From assembly GCF_016920785.2 (NCBI RefSeq), contig NW_024609880.1, positions 63,613,830 to 63,677,829 of the forward strand: a DNA stretch of 64,000 nt, written 5' to 3'. Below the pieces are notes generated by a model, which made no database searches, was not told the origin of the DNA, and was given only the letters and a program-made list of their open reading frames with translations. This document shows, piece after piece, positions 1 to 11,770 of this stretch. The stretch is from Ixodes scapularis (lineage: Eukaryota; Arthropoda; Arachnida; Ixodida; Ixodidae). How positions within the stretch are numbered: position 1 is the stretch's first letter; every line of letters begins with the position of its first letter. Position numbers and translations under genes: made by a program.

Positions 1-1401
1 TTATAGAAAGGTCGCCTACAAAGCTTCTAAATTTTCTGATTTTTGACGTCACCGATCAAAAGAAGCAAGGAGGTGAGCGCGGGAAATATAAACGCCAAAA
101 ATAAAAAAGCGCGCGCGCGCGCGCGGGGAAATTTTTTTTCGCGATGCGGTTTTTTTTTGCGTGTTTATGACTACAACTTGCATCGTTTTAGACAATAAAA
201 AAGAATACGACCTTTGGGGTGTCAGTGCCCCTTTAAGTTATGTCTTACGCACATTTTTGCCGTAAGATCGTTTCGTGAATCTGGCCTCTGCGCTTCCGAA
301 AGTCGCAGGAAAGGTAAGACAGACGCAGACGACGTTGCGAGCAGACGACGTTGCAAAGGAGCAGACGACGCTCAGATAGGTGGTCGCGATCAGCCAATCA
401 GGGCTCAGCGTTCTGACGTCACCGCTACCCCCTGCGCAAGAAGCAGACGAACTTGCCCTCCGCATAGAGGTTATTGATGATGCACAGAAAGTTTCTAATT
501 GGAACTATGGCCTTAAAATAAACAAATAAAAGTTATTTTCTAAAAAAAAATTATGTTTACAGCAAAGCTGTTTATAGCTAGGGTCCCGTGGATTTTTGAT
601 GTGCGTGAACAAAAACTCAGGTCCCAAAGTTGAGGCAAAATCGCTTCATTCTATGCAAAAGCTTATACGTCTCATCACATAAATATGTATTTTCAGTAGA
701 TTAGTTATCAGAAGGCACCATTTTCAAGATCAGTAGACTCGCAGGTATACAGATAATAAAGGTCCCTCAAAGAATAGCCGCGATGCAACCCGCGTCGGCT
801 ATGTTTACGCTCGCACCGCCCTCTCTTTGTCGTCGTTCCAAGCGCTTGCGTGCCTAGTTTCCTTTCGTTCCGCTCTCCCCATCAAGACAATAAATGTGTT
901 TGTACCTTTGTTCAAAATTCTGTGTCACGCCTGTGCCGTGTCCTAAACAGCTTCGCTGGTAATCCACCTTCTTCTAAAGCTTCTTTTTTTTTTTTTTTAA
1001 ATAGGCTTTTGGGCAGACACTAATACGGCATTAACATTTTTTCTGTACGATGCGTAGTTTTTGCAGGAGTGATTGGGCCTGCGTTTTCTGAAACACCCTG
1101 CATATATTTATCCCGGCCAATCAGGAGGTTATGCTGGCACATCTTCAAAGTGGATCACAAAGAACAAGTGAAAACGCGCCGGTAACTTCCAGTTCCTCTT
1201 TAACGCGCCAACTAATAGTTTATAAAGCAATGCGCGTTCGGAAGCAGAAATTGCGGGCATTGCGCATGTGCTGAAACCCCGTTTTTTAGAAGTGCGAACA
1301 TCTGCGCATGCTCACCGTAGAGTGCCTGGATTTAAGAGAGTTTCCAAGCGCTCGATCGGGGTGATGTGGTTTATGGGCCGCGTTTGCAAACACAACACTA
1401 G
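1..1401. other. noncoding stretch with small repeats
   Basis: I see no gene here. A GC dinucleotide run lies near 109-125. About 290-475 is a copy of a dispersed repeat that recurs at 21287-21510; the shared part includes CCAATC, GACGTCACC and GCAGACGAACTTGC-like words. Near 1090-1106 the sequence GAAACACCCTGCATA looks like one end of a mariner-type element (terminus CAGGGTG next to TA), but no partner end is visible. Short frames in this stretch have no recognisable domain. Confidence 0.6.
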
Positions 1402-1548
1402 CTGCGTTCGATTTACCTACACCTCCTGCCTCCGCGCAGAAAAGTGTAGGGCGGTGTACTTCCGGTCGTGTCTAAATACACGTACCGGAAGTACACTGCC
1501 ATAGACTATTCTGCACTGGAGCAGGAGGTGAAAGTAAATCGAATGCAG
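1402..1548. mobile_element. short foldback MITE (147 bp)
   Basis: The ends are inverted copies: CTGCGTTCGATTTACCTACA at the left and the complement of CTGCATTCGATTTACTTTCA at the right. The inner parts of the arms also match (ACCGGAAGTACAC against GTGTACTTCCGGT). Only about 20 bases separate the arms, so the unit can fold into one hairpin. A longer relative with the same ends lies at 58178-58992. I could not settle a target-site duplication, so the superfamily is open. There is no coding capacity. Confidence 0.75.
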
Positions 1549-1555
1549 CTCCGTT

Positions 1556-1905
1556 TCACTATGGTGCCTGGATCGCGTCTCCGACTGGTGTGTTTAGCGT
1601 CCTATGCTGTCCATACATCAAAAGTGGTCCCGAAGTGGCAACAAATGACGTCACAGAAGCCGAAGTGTCATGCCGTAGCCACTCGCGATCCTGGCGGTTG
1701 GCCGCAGAAATGCTGGCGAATAGCCCGAGCAAACGCGAGCAGGGTGTCGAACCGGAACCGAACCGAACCGAAAACCGGAACAGAACCGTTATTTTTAGCC
1801 GAACCGGAACTGAACCGAACCGAAATCTTCGCCGCCATCTTGGAACTGAACCGGAACTGAACCGGAAAAAAATATAACGGTAACCGGTTCAAAACGGTTC
1901 ACGGT
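1556..1905 (+). repeat. dispersed repeat with CCGAACCGGAAC-type minisatellite, copy 1
   Basis: About 180 bp of unique-looking sequence containing GACGTCA is followed from about 1750 by degenerate repeats of the words AACCG, CCGGAAC and CCGAAC, ending in an AT-rich tail near 1900. The same arrangement occurs in the opposite orientation at 5795-6185, including the CACTATGGTGCCTGG-like edge. Frames crossing the minisatellite give low-complexity NRTE/PNRN peptides and are not taken as genes. Confidence 0.7.
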
Positions 1906-4900
1906 ATTTTTTTTTGTTAGTATTACAAATTTATTATTATTGGCACGTGTATTCCTCTACGTATTGATCAAATCGTCATATACAGAATTGCAATGTATAA
2001 TAAATCCTGTTTTTTTGCGGCGCTTTCTTATTGGCACTATGATTAGCCATGTGTCACAATGTCACGTGACGTCATGATGTCAAGACATGCTGTCAAGTAA
2101 TGTCACATCACGTGACCCCGTGACGTCACGTGACTCACCGCGTTAAGTCGATTCGAATTGAGGACGTCGCTAGATCTATTAACGTTGTTGATACCGTGAC
2201 GTCACATGACATCAGAACTTCGCACTGAGAGTCACGTGACACCATGATGTACCCGATTGTCATGATCCCGAGTCAAATGCTCTGGTTCATGACAACCAGT
2301 ATCGCCAAACATTCGGGTAACGCTCGTGTTCAACTCAAAGATTATGATGGGCCCGAGTCCCACTAGAGCTAGAAACAGAAACAAACGAAAGCGACAAGCC
2401 TCAGACACATGCAGCATGTTCGCGATGGTACCTTTATACGGCTTTGAGTTGTTCGGTGCTCGCGAAGTTAGCACGAGTGTTTACAAGCCTGCAAATGGTA
2501 CCATCGTGTGCATGATACTCGTGTTTGAGCATAGCCTTCTTTATTCTACAAAGCCTGTCAAATCGCGAAATACTCTGGTTTAAGGCTGTCGTTTGTTTCT
2601 GTTTGTCGCTTTAGTGGGGCTCGGGCATTATAGCCCAACTAAAATTATATCTGAAGATCAGCCCATGCTCTCTGCTTTGCCAACCCTGCGTATGACTATG
2701 ATAAACACTGACGGTGTATATATTAGGATCAGATCACGTGGCTGATAGTTCTAATTGTGAGTTGAGGAGGGGAAAGCTGTTTCATTTCTTTCTTTCGACT
2801 GTCTGCCATTTCGCGGAGGGGCAAACTAATGGATGCTTTTGCAAGTTATCAACGTCAAGGATTACAACTTAGCGGTATTTATTGAACTTAAGGTAAAAAA
2901 AAAAAAAAGATGCTGCACGACCCATTTTACATGTATGCACACCATTGAGGCTCCCAAACATGTTTTCGTTATTGCTGAACTGCCTCGGAAAGTTGTCCCG
3001 AGAATAGAAGTGTTAAAGGGTCTAAATGTGACGTATTAGTCGGACGTTACATGGAACTATTAGTGTGTACGGGAGGGATACCTGAAAAGAAACATCCTAG
3101 TGGCCTCACGGGGATAGCCGAACGTTGGCAGCCGCTCTAAGTCTCACAGGAGCGTCGCTCTCAAGTTCCCCAAGTTTCGACCGCCCTGTATTTTGTTTAA
3201 CCTTCACAGTTTGGTGCAAAGTTAAAGCAAGGAAGAATTACTGTTAACAAGTGACACAAATATAATTGTCGAGTGAACACCACTCAATACGTAGCAGGAA
3301 ATCCCTGAGGAATAAAAAGTATCTTGAGGAGCAACTAAAAAGAAAGGGAGTGGGGAGGGGGGTAGTTTTAAAGCATACTGTGTCGTAAAGATTCCTCTGC
3401 CCCACATTTTCGGCGCAGACTAGAAAGCGTGGCCTGGAAACGATAGTGACAGATGGGTAGTTGGTACAACTTTTATTTGTAAAAACACTCTTGCCAGAAA
3501 GCACGTTTTCGTCGTGCCAGATACTCGCGCCGTGCCTAACGACGATGTACCAACAAGAAAAATGTGTGCCTCTCAAATACATAGCTTGCACTGAGCGCGA
3601 AACTTTTGCAGCGTGCATTTTGCCAAACCGGATTTGATTTTCTCAGCAAGAACAACTCGCAATGACGACCAGTATCTAGTGCGATTACGTCACGTGCAAA
3701 CCATGTTAAATACTTCAGCTTTCTGGTGAAGTGCGACGTTCGCAACACCAGCAGTGGACGTCCAATGTGTAAAGTTGTGTAGTATTTATAGTAGTCTCGC
3801 GATGATATACGGCAGCCTAATGAAATGTTGGAGCACATGACTGATAAAGAACAGAGTCATGAAGTAAGGTCTCAAAACAAGTGCACGTAAAACCTAAGAT
3901 AACATTAGCCTCCCGAGGTAGTATCCCGCGACGTGTCGAGCTGAGGCAAGCTGATGCCCAAAAGTGATTTATATTAGGATTCTAAAAAATCTTTGTTTGC
4001 CCTGCGCGGAATCTATGTTTAATTAGGAATATCATTTTATGCATTTCTATTCATTTCTTTTTGCAGTAAAGCGTTGTGTAAGGGATTATTTAGAAAAAAT
4101 TGCGTGTCATCTCCTTATTTCTGCACATTTCGTGTATTTGCCTTCCGATATATCATGTGACCACAGTGTTTTTTGGCATGCCCTGCAACCCACTATTTTA
4201 CACTGCAAAACAGCTAACAAAAGCACGTTGCCGAAGACACAACAGCTGGCGTATTTTCGAGTATCGTCCTTCCGTGTCGGTCTCAGGCGGTTATGTGAAC
4301 TTCATAAAGTCAAATTTATCGATGATAATAAAAATGTACTTAATTCCTGTCTGAAGATTTGGCAGCATAAATAGAAGATTCTCACCTCCAAGATATATAA
4401 GTAAATGCGCCTTTAAATTATCTGAAAGATGTTCGGCAAATATTTTTCGGCGCTTTTATCCTCTATAGACACGTTATAGGTGATTTTGAAAAGATTTAAA
4501 TAATGCTTTTTTTTTATTATTTTGAGGCTAATTTAAATAACTATATGTGTTCCTCACGCATATATAACTTCTCAAATATAGAGAAGTTTATTACCGCGTT
4601 TTTTATGTGTTTTTACTATCGCCTTTTTAACTGGAACGAATGGTGGAACTATGACGATTGCACACTTAAACTCTCAGAAAGTGTCCAATTAGGTAGCTTC
4701 CGAATTGAGTAGAGCATGAAATACCACTTTGTTCTATTTAACAAAAATCATCAATTAGCGAGGGTGATGCTTATTTGCAAATTAAATTGACCTGCATTTT
4801 GTCAAGAGCAAACCTCAACATCCAGGCTATGCCAGTTTATCCAATATAAGAAAATGTTCACATGGGTAAGCACTCTTTTAGGTCAGATTCGATCTCAGTA

Positions 4901-5505
4901 CTAAGGTGCTCATAGGTTAGAGTGAACAATTTCAGCCACTCCTTTTCGTATGATTCGTCGCCCGCATCATGGTGCTGAGAGCAAACAATATGCTAGTTAG
5001 AAAAACAAGCATTGCGATTGTCGCTTAGTGTTCCTATAAAATATAGACTGGAAGGACTTGTCCCGTGACTTTCGTGACATTTAGAAAATTATATTCCCTT
5101 AAGCTCAGTCGTCTCGTCATCATCTATATATATTGTGAAACGTATTCCGTAAAACACATTTTATGGCATATATGGCGACGAGGTGCCCATTTCATGATTG
5201 TATTCACTGTAATTAATTCCTTAGTTCAAGGGCAAAACCACGATTCAACATCTAATACTGCGATACAAAGTTGTACCAATCACGGGTATTTTAGGCAACC
5301 TACTTCACTTCGCGAAAACATTTCGATTCAGGTACAATATAGGTGACTCTGGTAAACGAAGGGATGTTGAGTCGTATAAACACGACGTTTTGTATGTTAA
5401 TGTAGATTTTCCTTTCTTGTTGTGTAGGAATAAATAACAGAATTTTATAATTTTGGTACCTGAGAATAAAACTGAATTGAACAAATAAAAAAAAAAGACT
5501 ATATA
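1906..5505. other. AT-rich noncoding stretch
   Basis: No gene is supported in these 3.6 kb. About 2340-2400 and 2588-2635 are imperfect inverted copies of each other (GTTTGTTTCTGTTT and GACTCGGGC-type words), suggesting an old foldback element. About 2645-2810 resembles 8245-8410 (shared TTTGCCAACCC, AGATCACGTGGC and GAGTTGAGG words), so it is a dispersed repeat. Several CACGTGAC/GACGTCA-rich segments lie at 2050-2240. The rest is unremarkable spacer. Confidence 0.55.
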
Positions 5506-5732
5506 CTGTAAACGACTATTTCTCGTGGGCTCAATATTTCGCGATTTAGGTCAAAGCTGAAGCTTTGGAATAATTCGCGGGTTGTAATTTTCTCGACGCG
5601 GTGGAATCTCAATATAAATTTCAATCTGTTTACATTTTACCGAAATTGTTCGCTGGACCCATTTTTCGCGAATTGTAGGCGATTCGCGAAATTCTCAAAA
5701 ATAGGTCCTCGCAAAAATCAGATCGTTTACAG
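5506..5732. mobile_element. MITE with 10-bp terminal inverted repeats
   Basis: The element starts CTGTAAACGA and ends TCGTTTACAG, a perfect 10-bp inverted pair. It is 227 bp long and contains several TTCGCGA/TCGCGAA words. It is preceded by TA, but the right side reads CAGTTAG, so the target-site duplication is uncertain. It has no coding capacity. The superfamily is not assigned. Confidence 0.6.
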
Positions 5733-5794
5733 CAGTTAGTTTCACGGCCTAAATAGCGCCTATTGACAGAACAACGCGGAAAATATATTCTCAA

Positions 5795-6185
5795 TTTAGC
5801 GGTTCAAACCGGTTCGAACCGGTTCGAACAGGTTTGAACCGTTATTTTTTGCGCCCCGGAACTGAACCGGAACTGAACCGAAAGCCGTGAACCCGAACCC
5901 GAACCGAACCAATAAAAATATCGGTTCGACACTCTGAACGCGAGTGTCGCTGTCGTCACGGCGTCCCAACTGTTTACTGCCGTAGCTTCCGTGGACTGTC
6001 GAAGTAAAGAGCGACCTGCAGCAGAACAGGCGTCTGCCACATACACCACAACTGCTGGGACGCCGCAAGGGTCGCGACCGGTGACAGCATGACACTATGA
6101 CGTCATCAGGCGGAAATCGAGGGACCACTTTTTTGCACACTGTAAACACAGCAGTCGGAGACGCGTTCCAGGCACCATAGTTTCA
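5795..6185 (-). repeat. dispersed repeat with CCGGTTCGAACC minisatellite, copy 2 (inverted)
   Basis: This is the reverse-orientation relative of the repeat at 1556-1905. It begins with GGTTCGAACC-type repeats, continues through GAACCGGAACTGAACC-like words and ends in the CAGGCACCATAGTTTCACT edge that also borders copy 1. The two copies have diverged clearly. Long minus-strand frames across it are low-complexity artefacts. Confidence 0.65.
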
Positions 6186-6486
6186 CTAACTCCGACCGCA
6201 GCTACCTAGAGCGGAAGGCCGGGGATCTCCGCGCGTGACGTCACGCTAGTCGGCCTAGGCGAAGCCTAAAGGCGCCGCGGAGCAGCGCTCAAGGGTAGCA
6301 ATTACTCCAGTTTTTCAGCACAAACACGTGTTTATTGACTCGCGCTTTAGATATTTCGAGCAAAACGATAGTCACTGCGCATGCTAGAATATCCACATCA
6401 ATTTTTTGTTAACGTGGCCAGTTTTCATTTTTTAGATTTGTTGTTTGTTTCTAAAACATTGTCGTTAAGCTTGCGGCAAAAGTTTT

Positions 6487-9400
6487 TTAGTATAACGTTT
6501 GTAGAGCCCCACAACACATGCTCAGCACAACCTCACTCGCGTGTCCTTGTTCACACACATCGAAGCCGAAGCAATCCTCGTCGACCAGCAAGTCGAGTGT
6601 GAGGTCCGTGACCAGCTGGCGTTGGTTACTCATCGTTAAGAAGTCCACCCGCTTCGACATTTCCTCCACAACAACGCAAATGTGTGCGACGGCATTGACT
6701 GCGGTCATTGCTGGGCACAGAAAACCTCCTCTGTCAATGACTTTGACGAGATGGTACTCATGGCCGATGGTACTCATGGCCGGTGGCAGCTGCGATCGTG
6801 CGGTCTATTGTCAGGGAATTTTCCCAGTTCTCGCACTTTAGCTTCTTCACCGTCGCGTACACCGCACATCCGGCCACATAGGCTATAACGGGGATGATGT
6901 CTTTTATTTTTGAAAAAGCATCTTATGCTACTACTATGTTGTAGCTAGAACGCGGCGCGTCTCGTCGTTTTTGCATTTCCTCCCATTTTTCATTTCTCTG
7001 TGTTCCAGAAGCTTTGCCAATCGGTCCAAGTGTGTTTTGCAACCGCAGCTTGTTTTCCCCTTCATAAAGCTTTCGTATTGGCATATGGTCTTGGGTACCT
7101 GCCAGCCGCCGGTACCTTCCAAAGCGGTCATCTAAACAGTATGTCTGAAATTTTTCGAGGAGGACGTAGGACAGGTTGAGTTCCTCGAAGCAGTATACCT
7201 GCACATTTCGAGAAGCGTGTAAGTTGACTGGTGTAGTGCGGTATGAGTTTTCTCGGTGAATCGATATTTTTTCGTATTTTTTCGCCATTCATCTAACCAG
7301 TTCGCCTGCATCGCCACATTAGTTCATCTAACCAGTCTGAAATGTTGTAGAGAAAATCCATCTTCTCGTCGTCTGGAGCCGGGCGCACAGGTTCTTGGAA
7401 CCGATCTTTCAGCCTGCTTCCTTTGTCGGGTGACTTGACATTCACGATTTTCCACCATGTTACTATAATCTCAATGAAAGTGGCGATCTCCTTAAAAACT
7501 TCAGGTTGTGTTTCTCTTTAATGGCACGAAGGGCACTGAGAAGAGAGCTGCCAAATATCTGGAGAACAAGTTTCACGTTCTGCTTCTCAATGCTCGACGG
7601 GCAAAGGGCTTTCTTGACGCTTTGTATTCATAGCGCAGCAGTTGGTCGTATTCCAAGTCTTAGGCGGCTTTGATGGTTTTGAATGACGCACACAGCATGC
7701 GCCGCTAGCCTTCCGTGTCACCCTGAAGCTCGGGGAACCAGAAGCACTAATCGTCTTGCTTCTGCCAGTTATTGCGTATGCATTTTATTATGTGTACAGT
7801 GTCGATCACAAAAACAGCGACCTGTTGGTATCAGGCCGTTTTGGGTAGGAAAACTCTTTTGAACGACGTGTTGTTGTACCAGGCGTGTCGTTGCTGTCCA
7901 TTGAGCTCTTAAAGGAGCTGTGCAACGATATTCAGTTGGAATGTTTTTCATTTTACACGAGCTTACTGGCAGTAGTGGGAGTCAAGGATGCTCGCACGCA
8001 ACCCCGCTGGCCAAGAAACTCGTTTGTCGCGGTGTAATTTCAAGGACAAAAGCGATCATTTTCATTCAATCTCTCCTTTGCAAAATTTCATGACGTAACG
8101 TGGGGATCGCAGTACACCCATATGACGATATTTGAATGCTGTTCATAAATTGAACCCGATCATTGCGTGGGCGCTCGATTTGGGCTCCTGATAATTACTA
8201 GCTCGAGAAGCATCACTGCAACGACGACAATAGCCGCGAGCCATAACAATGTCTGGAACTCAGCGCGTGTCCTGCGCTTTGCCAACCCCAGCGCGTGGCT
8301 ATGATCAACATTGGCGGCATATAATCGGCTCCAGATCACGTGGCCGCTTGTTCTGGCTGCGAGTTGAGGGGGTGAACGCTGCTCGTTTTTCTTTAATTTT
8401 TTTTCTGGGACTTCTATTGCGTGGGGTGAAAAACGAACGCGTGTTTCATAGGTCATTAATGTCAGGGATCCGTTCTAAGAGGTATTTGCGCAAAGTACAA
8501 CAATTGTTGCATCGCTCCTTTAAAAAGAGCCATAGCCTTCCGATTCACTGCATTGTTATCCGTTACGACGCACACCACCCGGTCCGGTAGCCGATTTTCT
8601 CGAGCCCGCAAATCACGTCACTAAGCAACTTGTGCAGAAACTCTGCGTTGGCTCCCAGGGGTACGATGTGAGCGACTTCCTTAAATTGGCACTTGATGTT
8701 TGGCACCCTAAACACGAACGCACTATTCGGTACTTCTGTGGAATTAAATGCGATACCGACAATGTTGCGTCCTTTATGATCGAAAAACAGTTTGATGTGG
8801 GCCTCGCCCACCGTCAAAGTCACATAAGGTTGGTCATCGTTCAAGTCAGAGATCTTTTTTGCCATGTAGCTGAAAAAGACGTGAGATTTGCTGCTCTTAT
8901 CGAGGGTTCATTCCAAACGAGGAGCATACCGATCGGATGGTCCTAGGGTGTGGCCTAACAAGGGAGGCACTCACTTGATCGAATGACGTTTTAGCGAACG
9001 CCCACGTTTCACCGAATGACACTTTAGCGAACAGTCGGACGCCACGAAGCGGCGTTTTCGGGTGGGCCAAATGGGTTCACAATTTTGTAATGAGCCGCCG
9101 CAGACTGTCGCCGCGAAGCGGCGTAAAGCGCAGCGCGGCGGATGGGTTAACGCGCGCCCCCGTTATTCGCTAAAACGTCGATTTGCTCAAATGTCGCTGT
9201 TCGCTAAAATGTCATTCGCTCATGTGATATGGACCCGCCTAATAATGCTTCCACAGCCACAAATGTACTGGTATGCATGAGGTTATATTGTGAAAAGAAT
9301 GCATACAAACACTATAAAATCCACTTAATAACGACTTCACTCTTTCTTGGAAGAAATCAGCTTCAGTGGCTCGGCGAGCAGTTGGATTACCGCTGTTTGA

Positions 9401-10206
9401 TCTTCACTTTGTGTTATGCGCAGCTTGTCAAGCAGACAACAAATAGTGGCACAGATATCGTTGTGCGAGCTTTCCGAGCTTGAGTCGAGACCGTTGTCTC
9501 AACTTTCGACATTTTCGAGGAGTTCTACAAACTCCCCTTTTGCTGTCAGCGATGATTGGTATGAGCAAGTTGGGGCCCAACCTTCTGACCTGAGTCTTCG
9601 CAAAATGTAGAGTTCATGTAAGGTCGGGCTTAACGACGATCGAGTATTTTATTCAATGGGCCTCAGTCTCAACAATGTGCACCAGGGTGAGGTGTCCATT
9701 GCCCTCAATAGCATGCCAGAATGCCGATTTCACGTTTTTCAAGTGGCCGGACAAGTCTTTTATGCTCAGTATTCGGTCCGCTTCTTCCTCACTGCGAAAT
9801 GAATCGATCGACTCTGCAAGCGATCTTTTCATTGCAGAAGCCTCTTGACGCAATCGCCTGCTGTCCGGGTCTTCTCTTCTCACATGGTGTTTTGATAAAT
9901 AATCTGGACAGCCAGGAAATTTTGGGAATTCTTCACCTTCGTTCTCTGAGAAACGATGGTTTCCTCGGAGATGGCGTTTATCCAGGCATTCCGCGGCGCT
10001 TTATCTTTAGGAAGGCCGAACGCCTGCACTTTGGGCCCCGTTTTGTAATTATCGTTACACTGAGGCCGGGGCATAGCGTTTGTCAGGCATGACGGAAACA
10101 GCACTTGATCATCGAGCACAATACTGACAACACTCACAAGTTGTGTGACGTTTGAAAAAGAAAACAACCGAAACAAAACTAAGCGTGTCTGAACACGCCG
10201 AAGCAA
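6487..10206 (-). pseudogene. P-element / THAP9-type transposase pseudogene 1
   Basis: Pieces of one transposase appear in order on the minus strand, in changing frames. 10206-9880 gives a THAP-like start, with the conserved pattern of C, a KV.AFG.PKD stretch and a later tryptophan. 9883-9653 gives a linker followed by a GNGHLTLVHIVE segment. 8865-8563 gives a core segment with FFDHKG.NIVG.AFNSTE and LEKIGYRT. 7951-7769 and 7317-6923 give later core parts (CLDDRFGRYRRLAGTQ, LYEGENKLRLQ). 6777-6487 gives the C-terminus with DVCEQGHASE. This order and these words are those of arthropod P-type transposases. Frameshifts, stops and a MITE at 8971-9227 show that it is dead. Part of the spacing may be former introns. 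Terminal repeats of the original element were not found. Confidence 0.75.
8971..9227. mobile_element. MITE inside P pseudogene 1
   Basis: The left end TCACTTGATCGAATGAC and the complement of the right end, TCACATGAGCGAATGAC, form an imperfect terminal inverted repeat. Further in, both arms carry TTTTAGCGAAC. The interior is GC-rich with GAAGCGGCG words. It sits between two recognisable transposase pieces (9653 and 8865), so it was either in an intron or inserted after the gene decayed. No clear target-site duplication. Confidence 0.55.
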
Positions 10207-11394
10207 GCTGCTTTCATCAGCTCTTCACCGTGAAACGTTATGGATACACGCCGAAGCAAGTCGGCTCCATCTGCCGAGCCGAAACGGAACTACACCGCGG
10301 CCGCACCGTACGCCAAGTAGCTGTGACGTAGACACACGTGATCGCGGGAGCCCCGTACCTCAAGAAAAAAGTAAGTTTTGCGCATTGTTCCTACGCGGCG
10401 CGAAGTAGTTCTTCCGAGATTCGGGTGTCTAAGGAAACAGAGATGCTTTTAGCGTTTGCAACCGTGTACGTCTTGATAAGATAACATATATCTAACCTAA
10501 AATTGACTTACATATGTCTTATTTACATAAAGGGGTAAACTAGTAATGCTCCACGAGGAGCCGGACTTGTTTTACTTCGGTTATTGAGGTGAAAACCGTT
10601 CTACTGGGAAGAGTGGGGAGAGAAAAAATGCCCTCCCCCTCTCACTCTGCTCCACCGAGTGGGCTGTACCTAACATCCGGCTGGCGTGCAAACTCGGTTT
10701 AAAATCACACCATTTTGGAAATTTCAACCGCAGGTGAGCGTATTTCGATATGCACGTTATCGTGTAATTCTATCCACGATAAAAAGACTAACCGGGTCAA
10801 ATTGCGCTGTTACCTGCGTGCAAAAAAAAAAAAAAAAGAAAAAGTTAGAGTGGCCGGTTTTTCCGGCGAAAAGTAAATCCGGTTGCTGTAGTTCTTTTTT
10901 TCCTATACAAAGTTCGCACTAGTGTAGCCCTTTAGCGACAGTTAGAGCCACTCGATATGGCAGCGTAGCTGCCAGAGTAGCGCCCCGCTTTTCCCTGTGC
11001 CGCCTCTCACCGTGATTGGTCACACGCGGTACCATAGCAACGAGCTGAGCTGGCTCGGTTTCCTTAGCAACCGAGTGACTACTCGTCACGTGACCTCGCA
11101 AGAGCCGTGATGTCACCGGTAAGATGGCAGCGCCCAGAGCTGGTGGATACGAGTTTGTTCGGTGCGCGGTACTCGTAATGTGCCGCTGCATGCCGACGAT
11201 TTCGGACTTCTTCGTGCTCTCGGACGCAGGTATAACGTGAAGATCTGAAAGAATGTGACTTTATACCTTTTCTGTGCAAGATCGCCCTGGATATTAGCAC
11301 CTGTGCAACAGCATCTGTCATATCGCCGTAGCGGTGCTCGTATTCCTGGATGTATTCGAGGATCGATAAGACATTTTGCATGCAATTTTCGCAT

Positions 11395-11770
11395 ACTCCT
11401 AGCCTTGTTTGAACGTTGGAATGTCTGAGAATCAATGCGAATTGTATGCGTCACATGTCGGGCCTTGGGAAAGTTGTTTCAGCCCCGGGTAACCGCGTAA
11501 TCACAAACTTTTAGCGAGGAAGCTCCTGCGATCTTTACGTCTTGTACTAATCAACGATCTTACGATATAACTTTTAGGATAACATTTTTGCATTTTCTAG
11601 CTTCCTTTGAATGTTGGAATTTCTGAGAATCGAAACGAAAGGTATACGTCGTGTGTAGGGCCTAGGGGAAGTTGTTTCAGCCCTGAATCACCGAATAATC
11701 GCAGCAACTTTAAGCGAGGAAGCGCCTGCGACCTTTAACCTTTTGTACTAATCGATGATTTCACGAATTG
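11395..11770. repeat. direct tandem duplication, about 200-bp period
   Basis: The segment from about 11395 (AGCCTTGTTTGAACGTTGG) is repeated, diverged, from about 11599 (AGCTTCCTTTGAATGTTGG). Matching landmarks are TCTGAGAATC, AAGTTGTTTCAGCCC, AGCGAGGAAGC.CCTGCGA and TTGTACTAATC, all offset by about 198-200 bases. It is an old local duplication with no coding signature. Confidence 0.7.

Noticed and set aside
5795..5835. GGTTCGAACC words resembling the T-loop of a tRNA gene or SINE
   Set aside because: The word is part of a simple minisatellite and no A box, acceptor stem or anticodon arm can be drawn.
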